This document shows, in pieces, positions 25,146 through 34,594 of a stretch of DNA of 64,000 nt. The DNA is from Clostridium tertium (GTDB lineage: Bacteria; Bacillota; Clostridia; Clostridiales; Clostridiaceae): positions 310,001 to 374,000 of the forward strand of contig NZ_JAGGJY010000002.1 in assembly GCF_017873245.1 (NCBI RefSeq), given 5' to 3'. The notes under the pieces were generated by a model. That model saw only the letters and a program-made list of their open reading frames with translations, did no database searches and was not told where the DNA came from. The stretch's first letter is position 1. Each line of letters begins with the position of its first letter. The translations under genes and the position numbers were made by a program.

Positions 25146-26198
25146 TTATTGCACTTTAAATTCTAATACTTCTTCTTTTTTCTTAGGAATTTCAATCTTT
25201 TCTCTAATTACTTCACTTTTATAATTATTTATTAAATTTATAGTTTCTTTATCTAATAATGATTCATTCATGATTACTTCAATAGTATTTTCTTTTAAAC
25301 CTTCATTTATTTTATTAATTTCTCCACTCTTAAACATCCCATCATTTGCCTCTGATATACTTTTATAAAGTATATCATCAAACCTAATCTTTAAAGATGC
25401 AAGTGCATTATCTTTATAATTACTATAAACTTCTTGTGCATTCATGCCACTGTTGATTACATACTTTCCTTTTTCTTTAGCTGCTTTAAAAACACCTTCT
25501 GAAGCTCTACCTGCCGCAGTTAAAATAACCTCGCATCCTTTATCATAAAGGTCTATTGCTTCTTTATATGCTAAATCAACATTTGCACAATCTTCAACAT
25601 ATTTTACATTTTCCCCTGATAATAATTTGGGGAATGCTTTGGAGTTAGATACTTTAATTCCTGACATATATCCTGATAATAATAATTTATTTGGTTCATT
25701 ATCCTTAATAGCTATATAACCAACTTCTTTATTAGAGCTTCTTTTCCCAGCAATAGCTCCTACTAAAAATCCGCCTTCTTCATATTTAAAATCTACATTT
25801 TGCACATTACTTTCCCTTATTTTATTAGTAGTAACTATAAACCTCTTGTCTCTATAATTGGTGGCAGTTTCATTAACTACATTTTTAAACTCTTCACCAA
25901 CAACAATTATTAAATCATTACTCTTGGTTGCTTTTATAAATTGTTTTTGAAAATCTGCTTCATCGTCTTTGTCTATTTCTATAGTAGTTAATTTAATATC
26001 ATCCTCTATAATAGATTTATTTATTCCATTTAATCCTAATTGATTAAGTCCTTTATCTTCTAAGCAACCTTTATTAACAACATAAGCTACTTTTAATTTA
26101 TCCAAATCTATTATGTGACTATTAAGAACTCCACAACCTGTGAGCGTGAAAGTTAAATATATACTTAGAGTTAGTAAAAATAGTTTTTGTTTTTTCAC
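25146..26198 (-). CDS. BMP-family (Med/PnrA-like) lipoprotein
   Basis: 350-residue lipoprotein of the basic membrane protein family, periplasmic-binding-protein fold, known in other members to bind purine nucleosides (PnrA) or to act as the competence regulator Med. The signal ends in lipobox LTGC. Features include KVAYVVNKGCLEDKGLNQ, FKYEEGGFLVGAIAG and DLYDKGCEVILTAAGRASEG. The likely start is GTG at 26198, eight bases from AAGGAAGG. No ABC permease or ATPase gene is adjacent, so transport function is uncertain. Confidence 0.85.
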   Translation of the reverse strand: MKKQKLFLLTLSIYLTFTLTGCGVLNSHIIDLDKLKVAYVVNKGCLEDKGLNQLGLNGINKSIIEDDIKLTTIEIDKDDEADFQKQFIKATKSNDLIIVVGEEFKNVVNETATNYRDKRFIVTTNKIRESNVQNVDFKYEEGGFLVGAIAGKRSSNKEVGYIAIKDNEPNKLLLSGYMSGIKVSNSKAFPKLLSGENVKYVEDCANVDLAYKEAIDLYDKGCEVILTAAGRASEGVFKAAKEKGKYVINSGMNAQEVYSNYKDNALASLKIRFDDILYKSISEANDGMFKSGEINKINEGLKENTIEVIMNESLLDKETINLINNYKSEVIREKIEIPKKKEEVLEFKVQ

Positions 26199-26265
26199 TG
26201 AAACCACCTTCCTTTTTACTTTATGTTACCCAAATAAATATATAAAAATTCAGTCTATACTTTTC

Positions 26266-26310
26266 AAAAAAATAAAAAAGATAAAGAATTTAATCTTTAT
26301 CTTTTTTATT
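26266..26310. terminator. Bidirectional AT-rich terminator
   Basis: AATAAAAAAGATAAAGA pairs with TCTTTATCTTTTTTATT across a short loop, with A/T tracts on both sides. It lies about 120 bases after the DegV stop on the minus strand. Confidence 0.75.
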
Positions 26311-26429
26311 TTATTATTAAAAGTTATTCATTATTAAAAATTATCTATCATTCCATAAATTTACTTTATAATCTTAAATTCTAACCTAAAAATTTATATT
26401 CTTTCAAGTTATTCATAGATACTTTAAGT

Positions 26430-27266
26430 TTATTTACTCATAAAAAACAATCCACTTACTTTTGTTCCAGAATGTATTCCAACTGCACAACCTGGTTTTG
26501 TTTCAATGTATTTTATATTGTTATCAACTAAATATTTCTTAAGTTCATCCTTCATTTCTGGACTTTCTATTTCAATTAATATAACAGGCTCATTTTTATC
26601 TGGATTACTTGATTCGTAGTCTGATATTATCTTCTTTAATGCTTTTTTATTTCCTCTTACTTTATCTTTTGCAGTCATCATTCCATCTTCGAATCCAATT
26701 ATAACCCTAAGACCTAATGCAGTTCCAATTGCGCCTGCTGTCTTTGATATTCTTCCGCCTCTAACTAGATTTTCTAATGATTCAAAGCATAATGATGCAT
26801 TCATTTTAGGTATCATAGTTAGTAGTTCTTCCTTTATAGCTTCTGCACTCAATCCCTTATCTCTAAGTTCACAAGCCTTTAAAACAAAAAATCCTTGAGC
26901 TGATGTTATAACTTGTGTATCTACTATAACTATGTCATCTGACTCAATCATATCTTTTGCAATACATGCAGAATTATATGTTCCACTCATATTAGAGGAC
27001 ATAAGTATTGCTAAAACTTTATATCCTTCATCTAAATATTTTCTAAAAATTTCTTCAAATCTAATAGGAGTTATTTGAGCTGTTGTTGGAAGTATTTTCT
27101 CTATTTGTATTTTTTCTTGCATTTGCTCTAAATTAATTTCTTCTCTATCAATATAACTTTCATCACCAAAATTAATTAAAACAGGTATAACTTCTATATT
27201 GTTTTGTTTAATTAACTCTTCTGGAAGATCTAAACAACTATCTGTTAATATTTTTATCTTTTCCAC
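26430..27266 (-). CDS. DegV family fatty-acid-binding protein (second copy)
   Basis: 278-residue DegV/FakB-fold protein, about as long as the one at 3453-4319 and clearly related: ILTDSCLDLPEELIKQNNIE, PTTAQITPIRFEEIF, MSSNMSGTYNSA, NLVRGGRISKTAGAIG and the C-terminal GIHSGTKVSGLFF. The start is GTG at 27266 with GGGGG seven bases upstream. It follows trmL after 16 bases and should share its transcript, including the leader at 27762-27837. The two window copies probably bind different fatty acids. Confidence 0.92.
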   Translation of the reverse strand: MEKIKILTDSCLDLPEELIKQNNIEVIPVLINFGDESYIDREEINLEQMQEKIQIEKILPTTAQITPIRFEEIFRKYLDEGYKVLAILMSSNMSGTYNSACIAKDMIESDDIVIVDTQVITSAQGFFVLKACELRDKGLSAEAIKEELLTMIPKMNASLCFESLENLVRGGRISKTAGAIGTALGLRVIIGFEDGMMTAKDKVRGNKKALKKIISDYESSNPDKNEPVILIEIESPEMKDELKKYLVDNNIKYIETKPGCAVGIHSGTKVSGLFFMSK

Positions 27267-27282
27267 TTCTATTCCCCCTAAT

Positions 27283-27744
27283 TTATTTCATTTCAGGAAA
27301 ACCTATTTGCCTTAAAGCCTCATATGCAACAATAGCAACTGTATTTGAAAGATTTAAGCTTCTAGTACTTGTTTTAATCATTGGCACTCTTATTCCTTCA
27401 TGACTGTTATGTACTTCTTCTGGAACTCCTGAAGACTCTCTACCAAACATTATAAAGTCTCCTTCTTTAAATGAAACTTCATCATAATGTACTCCACCAT
27501 GAGTAGTTGCTAAAAAAATTCTTTTATCTCCATACTTTTTCATAAATTCTTCATAACTTTCGTGCATTTCAAGCTTTAATTCGCTCCAATAATCTAATCC
27601 AGCACGCTTTACTTGTTTGTCATCTATTTTAAAGCCCATAGGTTTAATTAAATGTAGCGTTGAATTTGTTAAAACACAAGTTCTTGCAATATTACCTGTA
27701 TTTTGTGGTATTTCTGGTTGGTATAAAACTATATTTAAATTCAA
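27283..27744 (-). CDS. trmL: tRNA (cytidine(34)-2'-O)-methyltransferase
   Basis: 153-residue SPOUT methyltransferase that 2'-O-methylates the wobble base of tRNA-Leu. Signatures: VLYQPEIPQNTGNIARTC at the N-terminus, FGRESSGVPEE and the C-terminal knot RSLNLSNTVAIVAYEALRQ. Length is typical. The start is TTG at 27744 with GGAGG eight to nine bases upstream. A terminator-like hairpin ends about a dozen bases before that site, so expression may be set by attenuation. It is followed closely by a degV gene. Confidence 0.95.
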   Translation of the reverse strand: MNLNIVLYQPEIPQNTGNIARTCVLTNSTLHLIKPMGFKIDDKQVKRAGLDYWSELKLEMHESYEEFMKKYGDKRIFLATTHGGVHYDEVSFKEGDFIMFGRESSGVPEEVHNSHEGIRVPMIKTSTRSLNLSNTVAIVAYEALRQIGFPEMK

Positions 27745-27761
27745 TTTTCTTACCTCCGATT

Positions 27762-27790
27762 AAAAAAGTAAGATGAAATCATCTTACTTT
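27762..27790 (-). terminator. Terminator-like hairpin in the trmL leader (possible attenuator)
   Basis: On the minus strand AAAGTAAGATGA pairs perfectly with TCATCTTACTTT and is followed by TTTTTT, then directly by the trmL ribosome binding site. The promoter at 27809-27837 is upstream of it, so the hairpin lies within the short trmL leader. No competing antiterminator is obvious. Confidence 0.75.
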
Positions 27791-27808
27791 AGTGAAACTA
27801 TATAAAAA

Positions 27809-27837
27809 ATGATACTATATGAATCTTCATTAGTCAA
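27809..27837 (-). promoter_or_regulatory. Promoter of trmL-degV
   Basis: On the minus strand TTGACT (27837-27832), a 17-base spacer and TATCAT (27814-27809). Transcription would start near 27802, about 58 bases before the trmL start and just before the hairpin. Confidence 0.75.
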
Positions 27838-28041
27838 AACATTTAGCATTATTAATAGAATATTATTTTCTATTATAAAAATAATATAATAACTTAAACA
27901 TTTCTAACCATTAATCAAATAAATATTCTATTATCTTTTCTTTAAAAACTATTTTATTCTAGAAATATACTACTATCTCTGGAAACATAATTATATTTAA
28001 TGATTAATATGCTTATTTAAAATGCTTTAATACTGAAGATT

Positions 28042-28878
28042 CTATAGTTTAAAGAATTTTTTTATTGCTTTTTCGACTCCATTTTCAATATTAGTATCTG
28101 TAATATAATCTGCTAATTTTTTTACTGGTTCTATTGCATTTCCCATCGCAACTCCAACTCCAGCATATTCAATCATAGATAAGTCATTTTCATTATCTCC
28201 AATACATATAATTTCTTCTCTTTTAAAACCATAATAATTTGCTAAGGCTTTTACAGCATTACCTTTTGATGCACCTTTACTATTGATTTCAACGCTTCTT
28301 TTTCCTGAGCCATAATATACTATACCTTCAAATGTATCTAGTTGTTTTTTTACTTTTAAAATCTTCTCTGGCTTCATTGAAAAAGCTATACATTTAGTTA
28401 TTTTTCCATGATTTTTTCTAAAAAAATCTTTCCACTTTTCTATATTATTTATAACATAATAATTTATTTTTAAATTATCATATCCTATTTGCTTTGTCAT
28501 ATATAATTTGGTTCCTAGCTCTGTAAGCTTATTACTACAATATATACTATCTAAAGTATAAAAATGAAAATGCATTTTCATCTTATACAACTTTTCAACT
28601 AATTTAATGCACTCCTCAGTTTCTATTGGCTTTTCATATATAACTTTGTTTGTGTTTTTTTCTCTAACAATAGCTCCATTAGCTGCAATAACAGGTGATT
28701 CAACTCCTAAAAGATGTGAGTAATACGCTGCATTATTGTAAATTCTCCCTGTAGTTACTACTATTTCTACACCCTTTTCGTGAATTTCTTTTATTATTTT
28801 TTTACTTTCTTTAGATATTTCTTTCCCTTTACCTAGTAAGGTTCCATCCATATCAATACAGACCATTTTGTATTCCAT
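28042..28878 (-). CDS. Cof-type HAD hydrolase
   Basis: 278-residue sugar- or nucleotide-phosphatase of the HAD IIB (Cof) type. HAD motif I is DMDGTLLG with the nucleophile Asp, motif II VTTGR, motif III the Lys in SKGASKGNAVKAL, and motif IV IGDNENDLSMIEYAG. The inserted cap domain lies between about residues 85 and 190. AAAGGAG precedes the ATG. It is a single gene; the substrate cannot be read from sequence. Confidence 0.93.
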   Translation of the reverse strand: MEYKMVCIDMDGTLLGKGKEISKESKKIIKEIHEKGVEIVVTTGRIYNNAAYYSHLLGVESPVIAANGAIVREKNTNKVIYEKPIETEECIKLVEKLYKMKMHFHFYTLDSIYCSNKLTELGTKLYMTKQIGYDNLKINYYVINNIEKWKDFFRKNHGKITKCIAFSMKPEKILKVKKQLDTFEGIVYYGSGKRSVEINSKGASKGNAVKALANYYGFKREEIICIGDNENDLSMIEYAGVGVAMGNAIEPVKKLADYITDTNIENGVEKAIKKFFKL

Positions 28879-28991
28879 AAAATACTCCTTTATTCACCTT
28901 TTCATATTATTATAATATCATTTTACTGGATTTTCGACAATAAGCTTAACACCCTAATAACATTTATTATTCCTATTTAACACAAAATAAT

Positions 28992-29022
28992 AAAAAAAGA
29001 ATGGATTTATTTAATCCATTCT
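28992..29022 (-). terminator. Terminator after the VanW-family gene
   Basis: On the minus strand AGAATGGATT pairs with AATCCATTCT and is followed by seven T residues, eight bases after the stop codon. Confidence 0.9.
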
Positions 29023-29030
29023 CCTCTTAC

Positions 29031-30485
29031 TTATTGATTTGGTTTTTGATCTCCAGCTGGAGCTTGTGGTTTATCAGCTGGTTTTTGAGGTGTTTCTTTC
29101 TTTTTAGTTCCTCTTTTTATAACTGTATCTGTTGTTAAATAAACATCTGTAGCTATAAACTCTCTATCAACTTCAACACCATTTTCATATGTTATTTGAT
29201 AAGAGCTTGCCTTATATCCTGGCATTCCATAAGATACAACTTTCTCAGTACCTGCTTCCATAGTTGGATCATCTTCATACTTAACTTCTGGATTATATTT
29301 TTCATGAACTTCATTTACAAGTTCATAAGTCTTTCCACCCATAGCTTCTACATTACCATATATATTAAATGAAGCTGTTCCTCCTCCTACATATCCTTGA
29401 ATATAAACTGGGAAGTCGTATGAGTTCTTAAATTTATAATCTATTACACCATTTGCAACTGTTGCATCTAATCCTGGTTCTGAGTAAGAAACAGTTAGGG
29501 AGTGATTCATTCTCTCAGTTGATCTTAGATTTGCTCTCATTGCTGCTCTATAAAGAGTTGTTGATATCTGGCATATTCCTCCACCATAATCCGGTACAAT
29601 TTCATTGCCAACATATGTATTAGCTTTTTCATATCCCTTATCTGGAGTTGTATCTCCAATTAATTCATTATAGCTAAACTCTTCTCCTGGCATTACTATA
29701 GTTCCATTAACAATTTGAGTTGCAATTTGCATATTTTTAACTCTACCATCTCCAGTATCTTTATAACTACTGCTATAACCACTTATCTTTCCAGTTATTT
29801 TGTTTAAATCTTCTGCTTTTACCTTTGCTTGCTCTTCCTTTAACTCAAATGTTAATTCAACAATACTAGTTGGATCTCCATTAATACTTTCTATTAGTTT
29901 ATTATGAAGCTCTTCTTCGTCTATTTTCTTCCCAATAACTTCTGGTGTAACAACTATGTTTCCTGAATTTATTTCTATGGTAGCATCTTTAGGTGCAACA
30001 TTTACTTCTGTCTTAACTTTTTCTTCAAAAGCTTTTAAACTTTCTTCATCATATGTAATCTTAGCTTCCATGTTAATATTATCATCATTTTTAATTAATG
30101 AATTTTTAGCAAACATTCCACCATCTTTACCATAATTAAAAGCTTCTTCAGCTATTACTTCTGTGTCATACTTAGGTTTTATTTCACTATATGACAATTC
30201 TAACTTCTTGTCACCAACCAAAACATTTAGCTTCTTGTCCATAATAAGACCTGATAGTTTTTCATTCAAAGATTTAATAGCTTCTTCTTTGCTTAAGCCA
30301 CCTAAATCAACACCATATACAGTAATTCCTGGATAAACCTTATTCTCCCATGCTGCTACTCTATTATTTACTGAAAAAATATAACCTATGATTCCTATTA
30401 TAACTACTATAGTTATAATTATTGCAGCTATTATTGTATTTTTAGGAGATATTATTTTTTTATTGTCTTTTTTTTGTCCATCCAA
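29031..30485 (-). CDS. VanW-family, G5-domain cell-envelope protein
   Basis: 484-residue membrane-anchored envelope protein. One hydrophobic segment (about residues 16-40) is followed by two PG_binding_4-type repeats (about 60-235), a VanW domain with GEEFSYNELIG and DYGGGICQISTTLY (about 245-385), and a G5-like domain (about 390-460) ending in a Pro/Gln-rich tail. The likely start is TTG at 30485, eight bases from AAAGGAG; an upstream GTG overlaps that site. VanW occurs beside vancomycin genes but this architecture is common in ordinary clostridia. It precedes a terminator and lies near GH25 and VanRS-like genes, consistent with a role at peptidoglycan. Confidence 0.9.
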   Translation of the reverse strand: MDGQKKDNKKIISPKNTIIAAIIITIVVIIGIIGYIFSVNNRVAAWENKVYPGITVYGVDLGGLSKEEAIKSLNEKLSGLIMDKKLNVLVGDKKLELSYSEIKPKYDTEVIAEEAFNYGKDGGMFAKNSLIKNDDNINMEAKITYDEESLKAFEEKVKTEVNVAPKDATIEINSGNIVVTPEVIGKKIDEEELHNKLIESINGDPTSIVELTFELKEEQAKVKAEDLNKITGKISGYSSSYKDTGDGRVKNMQIATQIVNGTIVMPGEEFSYNELIGDTTPDKGYEKANTYVGNEIVPDYGGGICQISTTLYRAAMRANLRSTERMNHSLTVSYSEPGLDATVANGVIDYKFKNSYDFPVYIQGYVGGGTASFNIYGNVEAMGGKTYELVNEVHEKYNPEVKYEDDPTMEAGTEKVVSYGMPGYKASSYQITYENGVEVDREFIATDVYLTTDTVIKRGTKKKETPQKPADKPQAPAGDQKPNQ

Positions 30486-30683
30486 CTGCCCCACTCCTTT
30501 TCTAAATAAGCATAATATAAATTATGAAAATAATATTTTTCCTATAATTATAATATTACTATATCATTAATATTATATTATATTCTACAGTTTATTTTAA
30601 TATATTTATATGAATAAAATAATAAACTTTAATTAAATACTTAATAAGTTTTTTCATATTTTTTTACCAAATAAATATAAAAT

Positions 30684-30730
30684 AATTAAAGCCTATAATA
30701 TTATAATAACTTTAATATTATAAGCTTTTT
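30684..30730. terminator. AT-rich terminator after the GH25 gene
   Basis: AAAGCCTATAATATTA pairs with TAATATTATAAGCTTT. A plus-strand T-run and a minus-strand T-rich tail flank it. The rest of the 300-base gap 30486-30785 is AT-rich with nothing else I can support. Confidence 0.75.
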
Positions 30731-30785
30731 TAACTAATTTTATTTCTAATGTTTTCAATGTTCTATTTTTTTAATATAGAACATA

Positions 30786-31727
30786 CTACACAGTAACTTT
30801 AGTTCTAATTCGAGATGTTTCTCCATCATAATCAAAAGCTTCTATAGTTACATTTACAGGTGAAGTTGTTTTAACAGGCAATTCAGATAATCTTATTTGG
30901 AAACTTGTGTCGTCTTTTCCCACCGTTCCTATCCAATATCCATTTACAAAAATATTGTATCCTAATAAATCTACATCATCATTTTTTCTCCATGAAACCT
31001 TTAATAATCCGCCTTCCTTAACAGCTCTTAAATCTCTTACTTGCCTTGGCTGCATAAGCAAATCTAAATTATCAGGCCCCCAATTAGCATCAACAGGATT
31101 TCCCACACCATTAACAACTTGACCTTCACTAAATTGCCATATTCTCCATCTTGTCCAACCGCCTAAGTTTGGAGGATATGGTGGATTGACTGGAACATTT
31201 GTGTACATAGCTATCCATAAAGGCATATTTTTTAGTGGCTGTGTTCCATTAGGTAATTTAAAATCATTATACAGTTCTATAAAGAAAGCTCCTGTATATA
31301 GCATTAATCTTCTTCTAGTTTTTCTCTCGAACCTCTTCCTAAATCTATCTACCCAATCAATTAATGCTTTTGTGCTTATTTTGTTATCTATTGGTGCTTC
31401 AACGTCTACTACTGGAAATAAATCTCCGTAATCTTTTTCTCCAAAACCTTCCTGTAATATGTCTATGAACTCATCACATTGAGAATCTGCAGTAGTCAAA
31501 TCATATGAAGGTAAAGCATAATGATATGCTCCTACTGGTATTCCATAATCTCTAGCTGCTTTAGCAAATTCTAGGAATTTCCTATCAACTCTAAATCTTC
31601 CTGATCCTGAGCCAGATGCTCTTAAATACAAAAAATCTATTGTTCTTGCTAGAGTTTGAAAATTAACATCTTGTGTGTATTCATTTATGTCTATTCCAAA
31701 TCTACTATTAGGATTTTTATTTTGCAT
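30786..31727 (-). CDS. GH25 lysozyme with C-terminal fibronectin-like domain
   Basis: 313-residue muramidase. The GH25 barrel covers about residues 8-215: FGIDINEY at the start, VVDVEAP with the catalytic acidic pair and the C-terminal WQFSEG. Residues about 225-313 form a fibronectin type III-like module (LKVSWRKNDDVDLLGYNIFV). No signal peptide is present; it may be released by lysis, exported by another route or packed in the spore. GGAGG precedes the ATG. It lies between the VanW and two-component genes but has its own terminator. GH25 cleaves the MurNAc-GlcNAc bond; the biological use is inferred. Confidence 0.9.
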   Translation of the reverse strand: MQNKNPNSRFGIDINEYTQDVNFQTLARTIDFLYLRASGSGSGRFRVDRKFLEFAKAARDYGIPVGAYHYALPSYDLTTADSQCDEFIDILQEGFGEKDYGDLFPVVDVEAPIDNKISTKALIDWVDRFRKRFERKTRRRLMLYTGAFFIELYNDFKLPNGTQPLKNMPLWIAMYTNVPVNPPYPPNLGGWTRWRIWQFSEGQVVNGVGNPVDANWGPDNLDLLMQPRQVRDLRAVKEGGLLKVSWRKNDDVDLLGYNIFVNGYWIGTVGKDDTSFQIRLSELPVKTTSPVNVTIEAFDYDGETSRIRTKVTV

Positions 31728-31795
31728 TTTTCCTCCAAGAAAAATATTCTCTATATTAGTTTATTACAATTATTCTTAAAGGTTACTTGTATTTA

Positions 31796-33355
31796 TTATC
31801 TAATTACTTTTAACTTTATAAAGAAACTTACATCATTACCATCACATTCAGCCCATATACTTCCGTTATGAAGTTCTATTATATTTTTAGATATAGCAAG
31901 ACCTAGACCACTTCCTTTAGTATTAGAATTTCTCGCCTCATCTACTCTGTAAAATCTATCAAATAATCTTTCTACTTTTTCTTGTGGTATATTTTCCCCT
32001 CTATTTTTTATAACAATATTTACAAATCCGTTATTTTCATATGAAGATACAATTACATTTCCAGGCTTAAATGAATACTTAATTGCATTCGAAAATAAAT
32101 TTTCAAATACTCTAACCATTTTCCCTGCATCTATTTCTACCATGCATTTTTCATCTACAAACTTTTTAACTACTTCTATTTCATTTTCTTCAAATACAGG
32201 AATATACTCCTCTATTATTTGAGATAAAAATTCAACTATATTTACTTTAGTTCTTTCTAAAGCTATTCCTTTATTATTAAGTTTTGTATATTCAAATAGA
32301 TCTTCTATTAATTCCTTAAGTTGATTTGATTTATTAAAAGCTATATTCAAATACTCCTTCATCATATTCTCATCTTCATATTTTCCCTCTTTAATAAGTC
32401 CTATATATCCCATTACAGATGTTAAAGGGGTTCTTAGATCGTGTGAAACGTTTGTTATAAGCTCACTTTTAGTCTTTTCAGCTCTTCTTTCACCATCAAT
32501 TCTACTCTCTATTTCAGATGCCATATTATTTATATTTTCAGCCAATTTTTTTATTTCATCTTTTCCCTTTTCTTCTATCCTATATGATAAATCTCCATTT
32601 GATATAATTCTTACCCCCGAGGCTATTTCTTCTATATACTTCATTTTCTTATTCGTTACTATAATAAATATAGATATAAACATAATAACAGCTAATACAA
32701 GTGCTAAAAATGAATTTTCATCTACATAATAGTCATATGATATATAAGGAACAGGTATCTTTGAATATATAAGATAAGCCCTATCAGCTCCTATATTTAC
32801 TGGATAAAGAAAAACTCGTTCACTTCCGTCTTCTGCTACAGAATTACTTTTATCTATTATTGCATATATGTCTAATTTCTCTTGAAATTCACCATTAACC
32901 TTAAATAATATTTTGCCATCTAAATCCGTCAAATAAATTTTAGCTTTTCCATCATTATATCTATTTAACACTTCTTTTATTTGTTCTTCTTCTTTAATAC
33001 TTTCTATTTCATATCCATATTCTCCACTTAATTCCTTTGCAATAGAATTAGCCTGTGACTGAACTTCTCCAGTATCATATTCAAGATTGGTTATTGTTTT
33101 ATTTTTAGATAAAACATTATTAGCAAATCCATAAAACATAAAAGCTGCTAAAAAACATATAGCAAAAACAAGCATTAATTCAAACCTTATACTTTTTTCT
33201 ATTCTCCTATAGATCCACTCTAAAATTTCTCTAATTTTAACTCCTAATCTTGAATTATAAAGTTTATAAAAAATCTTTAAAATTAAGTTTCTTATTCCCT
33301 TTATAAGCCCAACTCTTTCCTTTTTAACTTTCTCCTCTTTCTTTTTACCTATCAA
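31796..33355 (-). CDS. Sensor histidine kinase (VanS-like)
   Basis: 519-residue membrane kinase. TM1 lies near residues 58-78, an extracytoplasmic sensor of about 130 residues follows, TM2 near 215-234, then HAMP (about 236-290), HisKA with the phospho-acceptor His305 in SHDLRTPLTS, and HATPase_c with FENLFSNAIKYS and GSGLGLAISKNI. The only plausible start is TTG at 33355, overlapping the response regulator by 11 bases, so translation is probably coupled; the Shine-Dalgarno distance is poor. VanS/PhoR-type kinase; the signal is unknown. No vanHAX genes follow. Confidence 0.93.
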   Translation of the reverse strand: MIGKKKEEKVKKERVGLIKGIRNLILKIFYKLYNSRLGVKIREILEWIYRRIEKSIRFELMLVFAICFLAAFMFYGFANNVLSKNKTITNLEYDTGEVQSQANSIAKELSGEYGYEIESIKEEEQIKEVLNRYNDGKAKIYLTDLDGKILFKVNGEFQEKLDIYAIIDKSNSVAEDGSERVFLYPVNIGADRAYLIYSKIPVPYISYDYYVDENSFLALVLAVIMFISIFIIVTNKKMKYIEEIASGVRIISNGDLSYRIEEKGKDEIKKLAENINNMASEIESRIDGERRAEKTKSELITNVSHDLRTPLTSVMGYIGLIKEGKYEDENMMKEYLNIAFNKSNQLKELIEDLFEYTKLNNKGIALERTKVNIVEFLSQIIEEYIPVFEENEIEVVKKFVDEKCMVEIDAGKMVRVFENLFSNAIKYSFKPGNVIVSSYENNGFVNIVIKNRGENIPQEKVERLFDRFYRVDEARNSNTKGSGLGLAISKNIIELHNGSIWAECDGNDVSFFIKLKVIR

Positions 33356-34058
33356 TTTTATAGCCTACCCCCCATACAGTCTTTATGAACTTTGGCTTTC
33401 TTGGATCCTCTTCTATCTTTTCTCTTACCTTCCTTATATGCACCATAACTGTATTATCAGACTGCATAAACTCTTGCTTCCAAACGCTGTTATATATATT
33501 TTCAATACTAAACACTTTCCCTCTATTTTCACCAAGCAAGACCAATATATCAAATTCTGTTGGAGTAAGCTTTATTTCCTCCCCATCTTTAAAAACTTCA
33601 TGAGTTTCTAGATTTATACTTATTTCATCAATTTCTAATACATTATCTTGCTTAACTACTAATTCTTCCTTTGCTAATGTATTATTAAACCTCTTATATC
33701 TCCTAAGTTGTGATCTTACCCTAGCCACTAATTCTAATGGATTAAATGGTTTTGTTAGATAATCATCTGCTCCAGTATTTAACCCCAATATCTTATCCAT
33801 ATCCTCAGACTTTGCAGATAACATTATTATAGGCATTTCTCTCTCTTCTCTTATTTTCAAACAAGCTTCAATGCCATTTACCTTAGGCATCATTATATCT
33901 AAAATTATTAAATCCACATCATTGCTTGAAAGTATGTTTAATGCTTCCTCACCATTTTCTGCCTTTATTGTATCGTATCCTTCACCCTTTAAATATATAT
34001 CAATTAAATCTCTAATTTCCTTTTCATCATCAACTATTAGTATTCTTTCTTTACTCAA
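33345..34058 (-). CDS. OmpR-family response regulator (VanR-like)
   Basis: 237-residue regulator with receiver (phospho-acceptor Asp54 in LIILDIMMP, Lys103 in LTKPFNP) and C-terminal winged helix (LTPTEFDILVLLGENRGKVF; TVWGVGYKIDR). The segment GADDYLTKPFNPLELVARV closely resembles VanR. TTG start at 34058 with AGGAG nine bases upstream. It is the first gene of the pair with the kinase. Its direct targets may be the nearby envelope genes, but no operator repeat is evident. Confidence 0.95.
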   Translation of the reverse strand: MSKERILIVDDEKEIRDLIDIYLKGEGYDTIKAENGEEALNILSSNDVDLIILDIMMPKVNGIEACLKIREEREMPIIMLSAKSEDMDKILGLNTGADDYLTKPFNPLELVARVRSQLRRYKRFNNTLAKEELVVKQDNVLEIDEISINLETHEVFKDGEEIKLTPTEFDILVLLGENRGKVFSIENIYNSVWKQEFMQSDNTVMVHIRKVREKIEEDPRKPKFIKTVWGVGYKIDR

Positions 34059-34594
34059 AAAAATCCACTCCTCTCTACTTCTAAAATTAGTTTACCACAA
34101 AAGAAGAATTCTTTTAATTTATACTCTCACTGTTTATCTACATTGTAATTAAAATATCTTAATTTTAAACTTTATAATTTCTTAAAAAAACCTTAATATA
34201 TCAGTATCTATTAAAAACAATTTAGAAAGATTATTTATATACTTTCATATACATAGATAAATTAATAAATGAATTTATCTATTAAAAAATATATAATGTT
34301 AATTTTTATAAAACCAACCTAGATATCTTTAAAATTAATACCTATTATTTCTAAACCCTATTTATTATTAGTCATTATGATTTCATAATTATACATCCGA
34401 CTACTCATATATAGTTTTTATCGCTATAGCAATCTGTTTTAAAAAATTGTTGTTTTTGATAACCAAATTTTAAAGACATCATATTTTTTTGATTAAAGTT
34501 GAAATTTTATGTTAAAAATTTAAATAAACAAATTATATATACATTTGTTTGCAAATCTAGTACAAATAACTTTTTATTTAAAGGAGATAGCAAT
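34059..34594. other. AT-rich gap upstream of the response regulator and transposase-derived gene
   Basis: About 535 bases, very AT-rich, without a supportable gene or clear inverted repeats at the edge of the transposase-derived gene. It must hold divergent promoters, but none stands out. Confidence 0.6.

Noticed and set aside
29031..34058. Vancomycin resistance cluster
   Set aside because: VanW and VanRS-like proteins are present, but no vanH, D-lactate/D-Ser ligase or vanX; ddl is a normal ligase and lies elsewhere.
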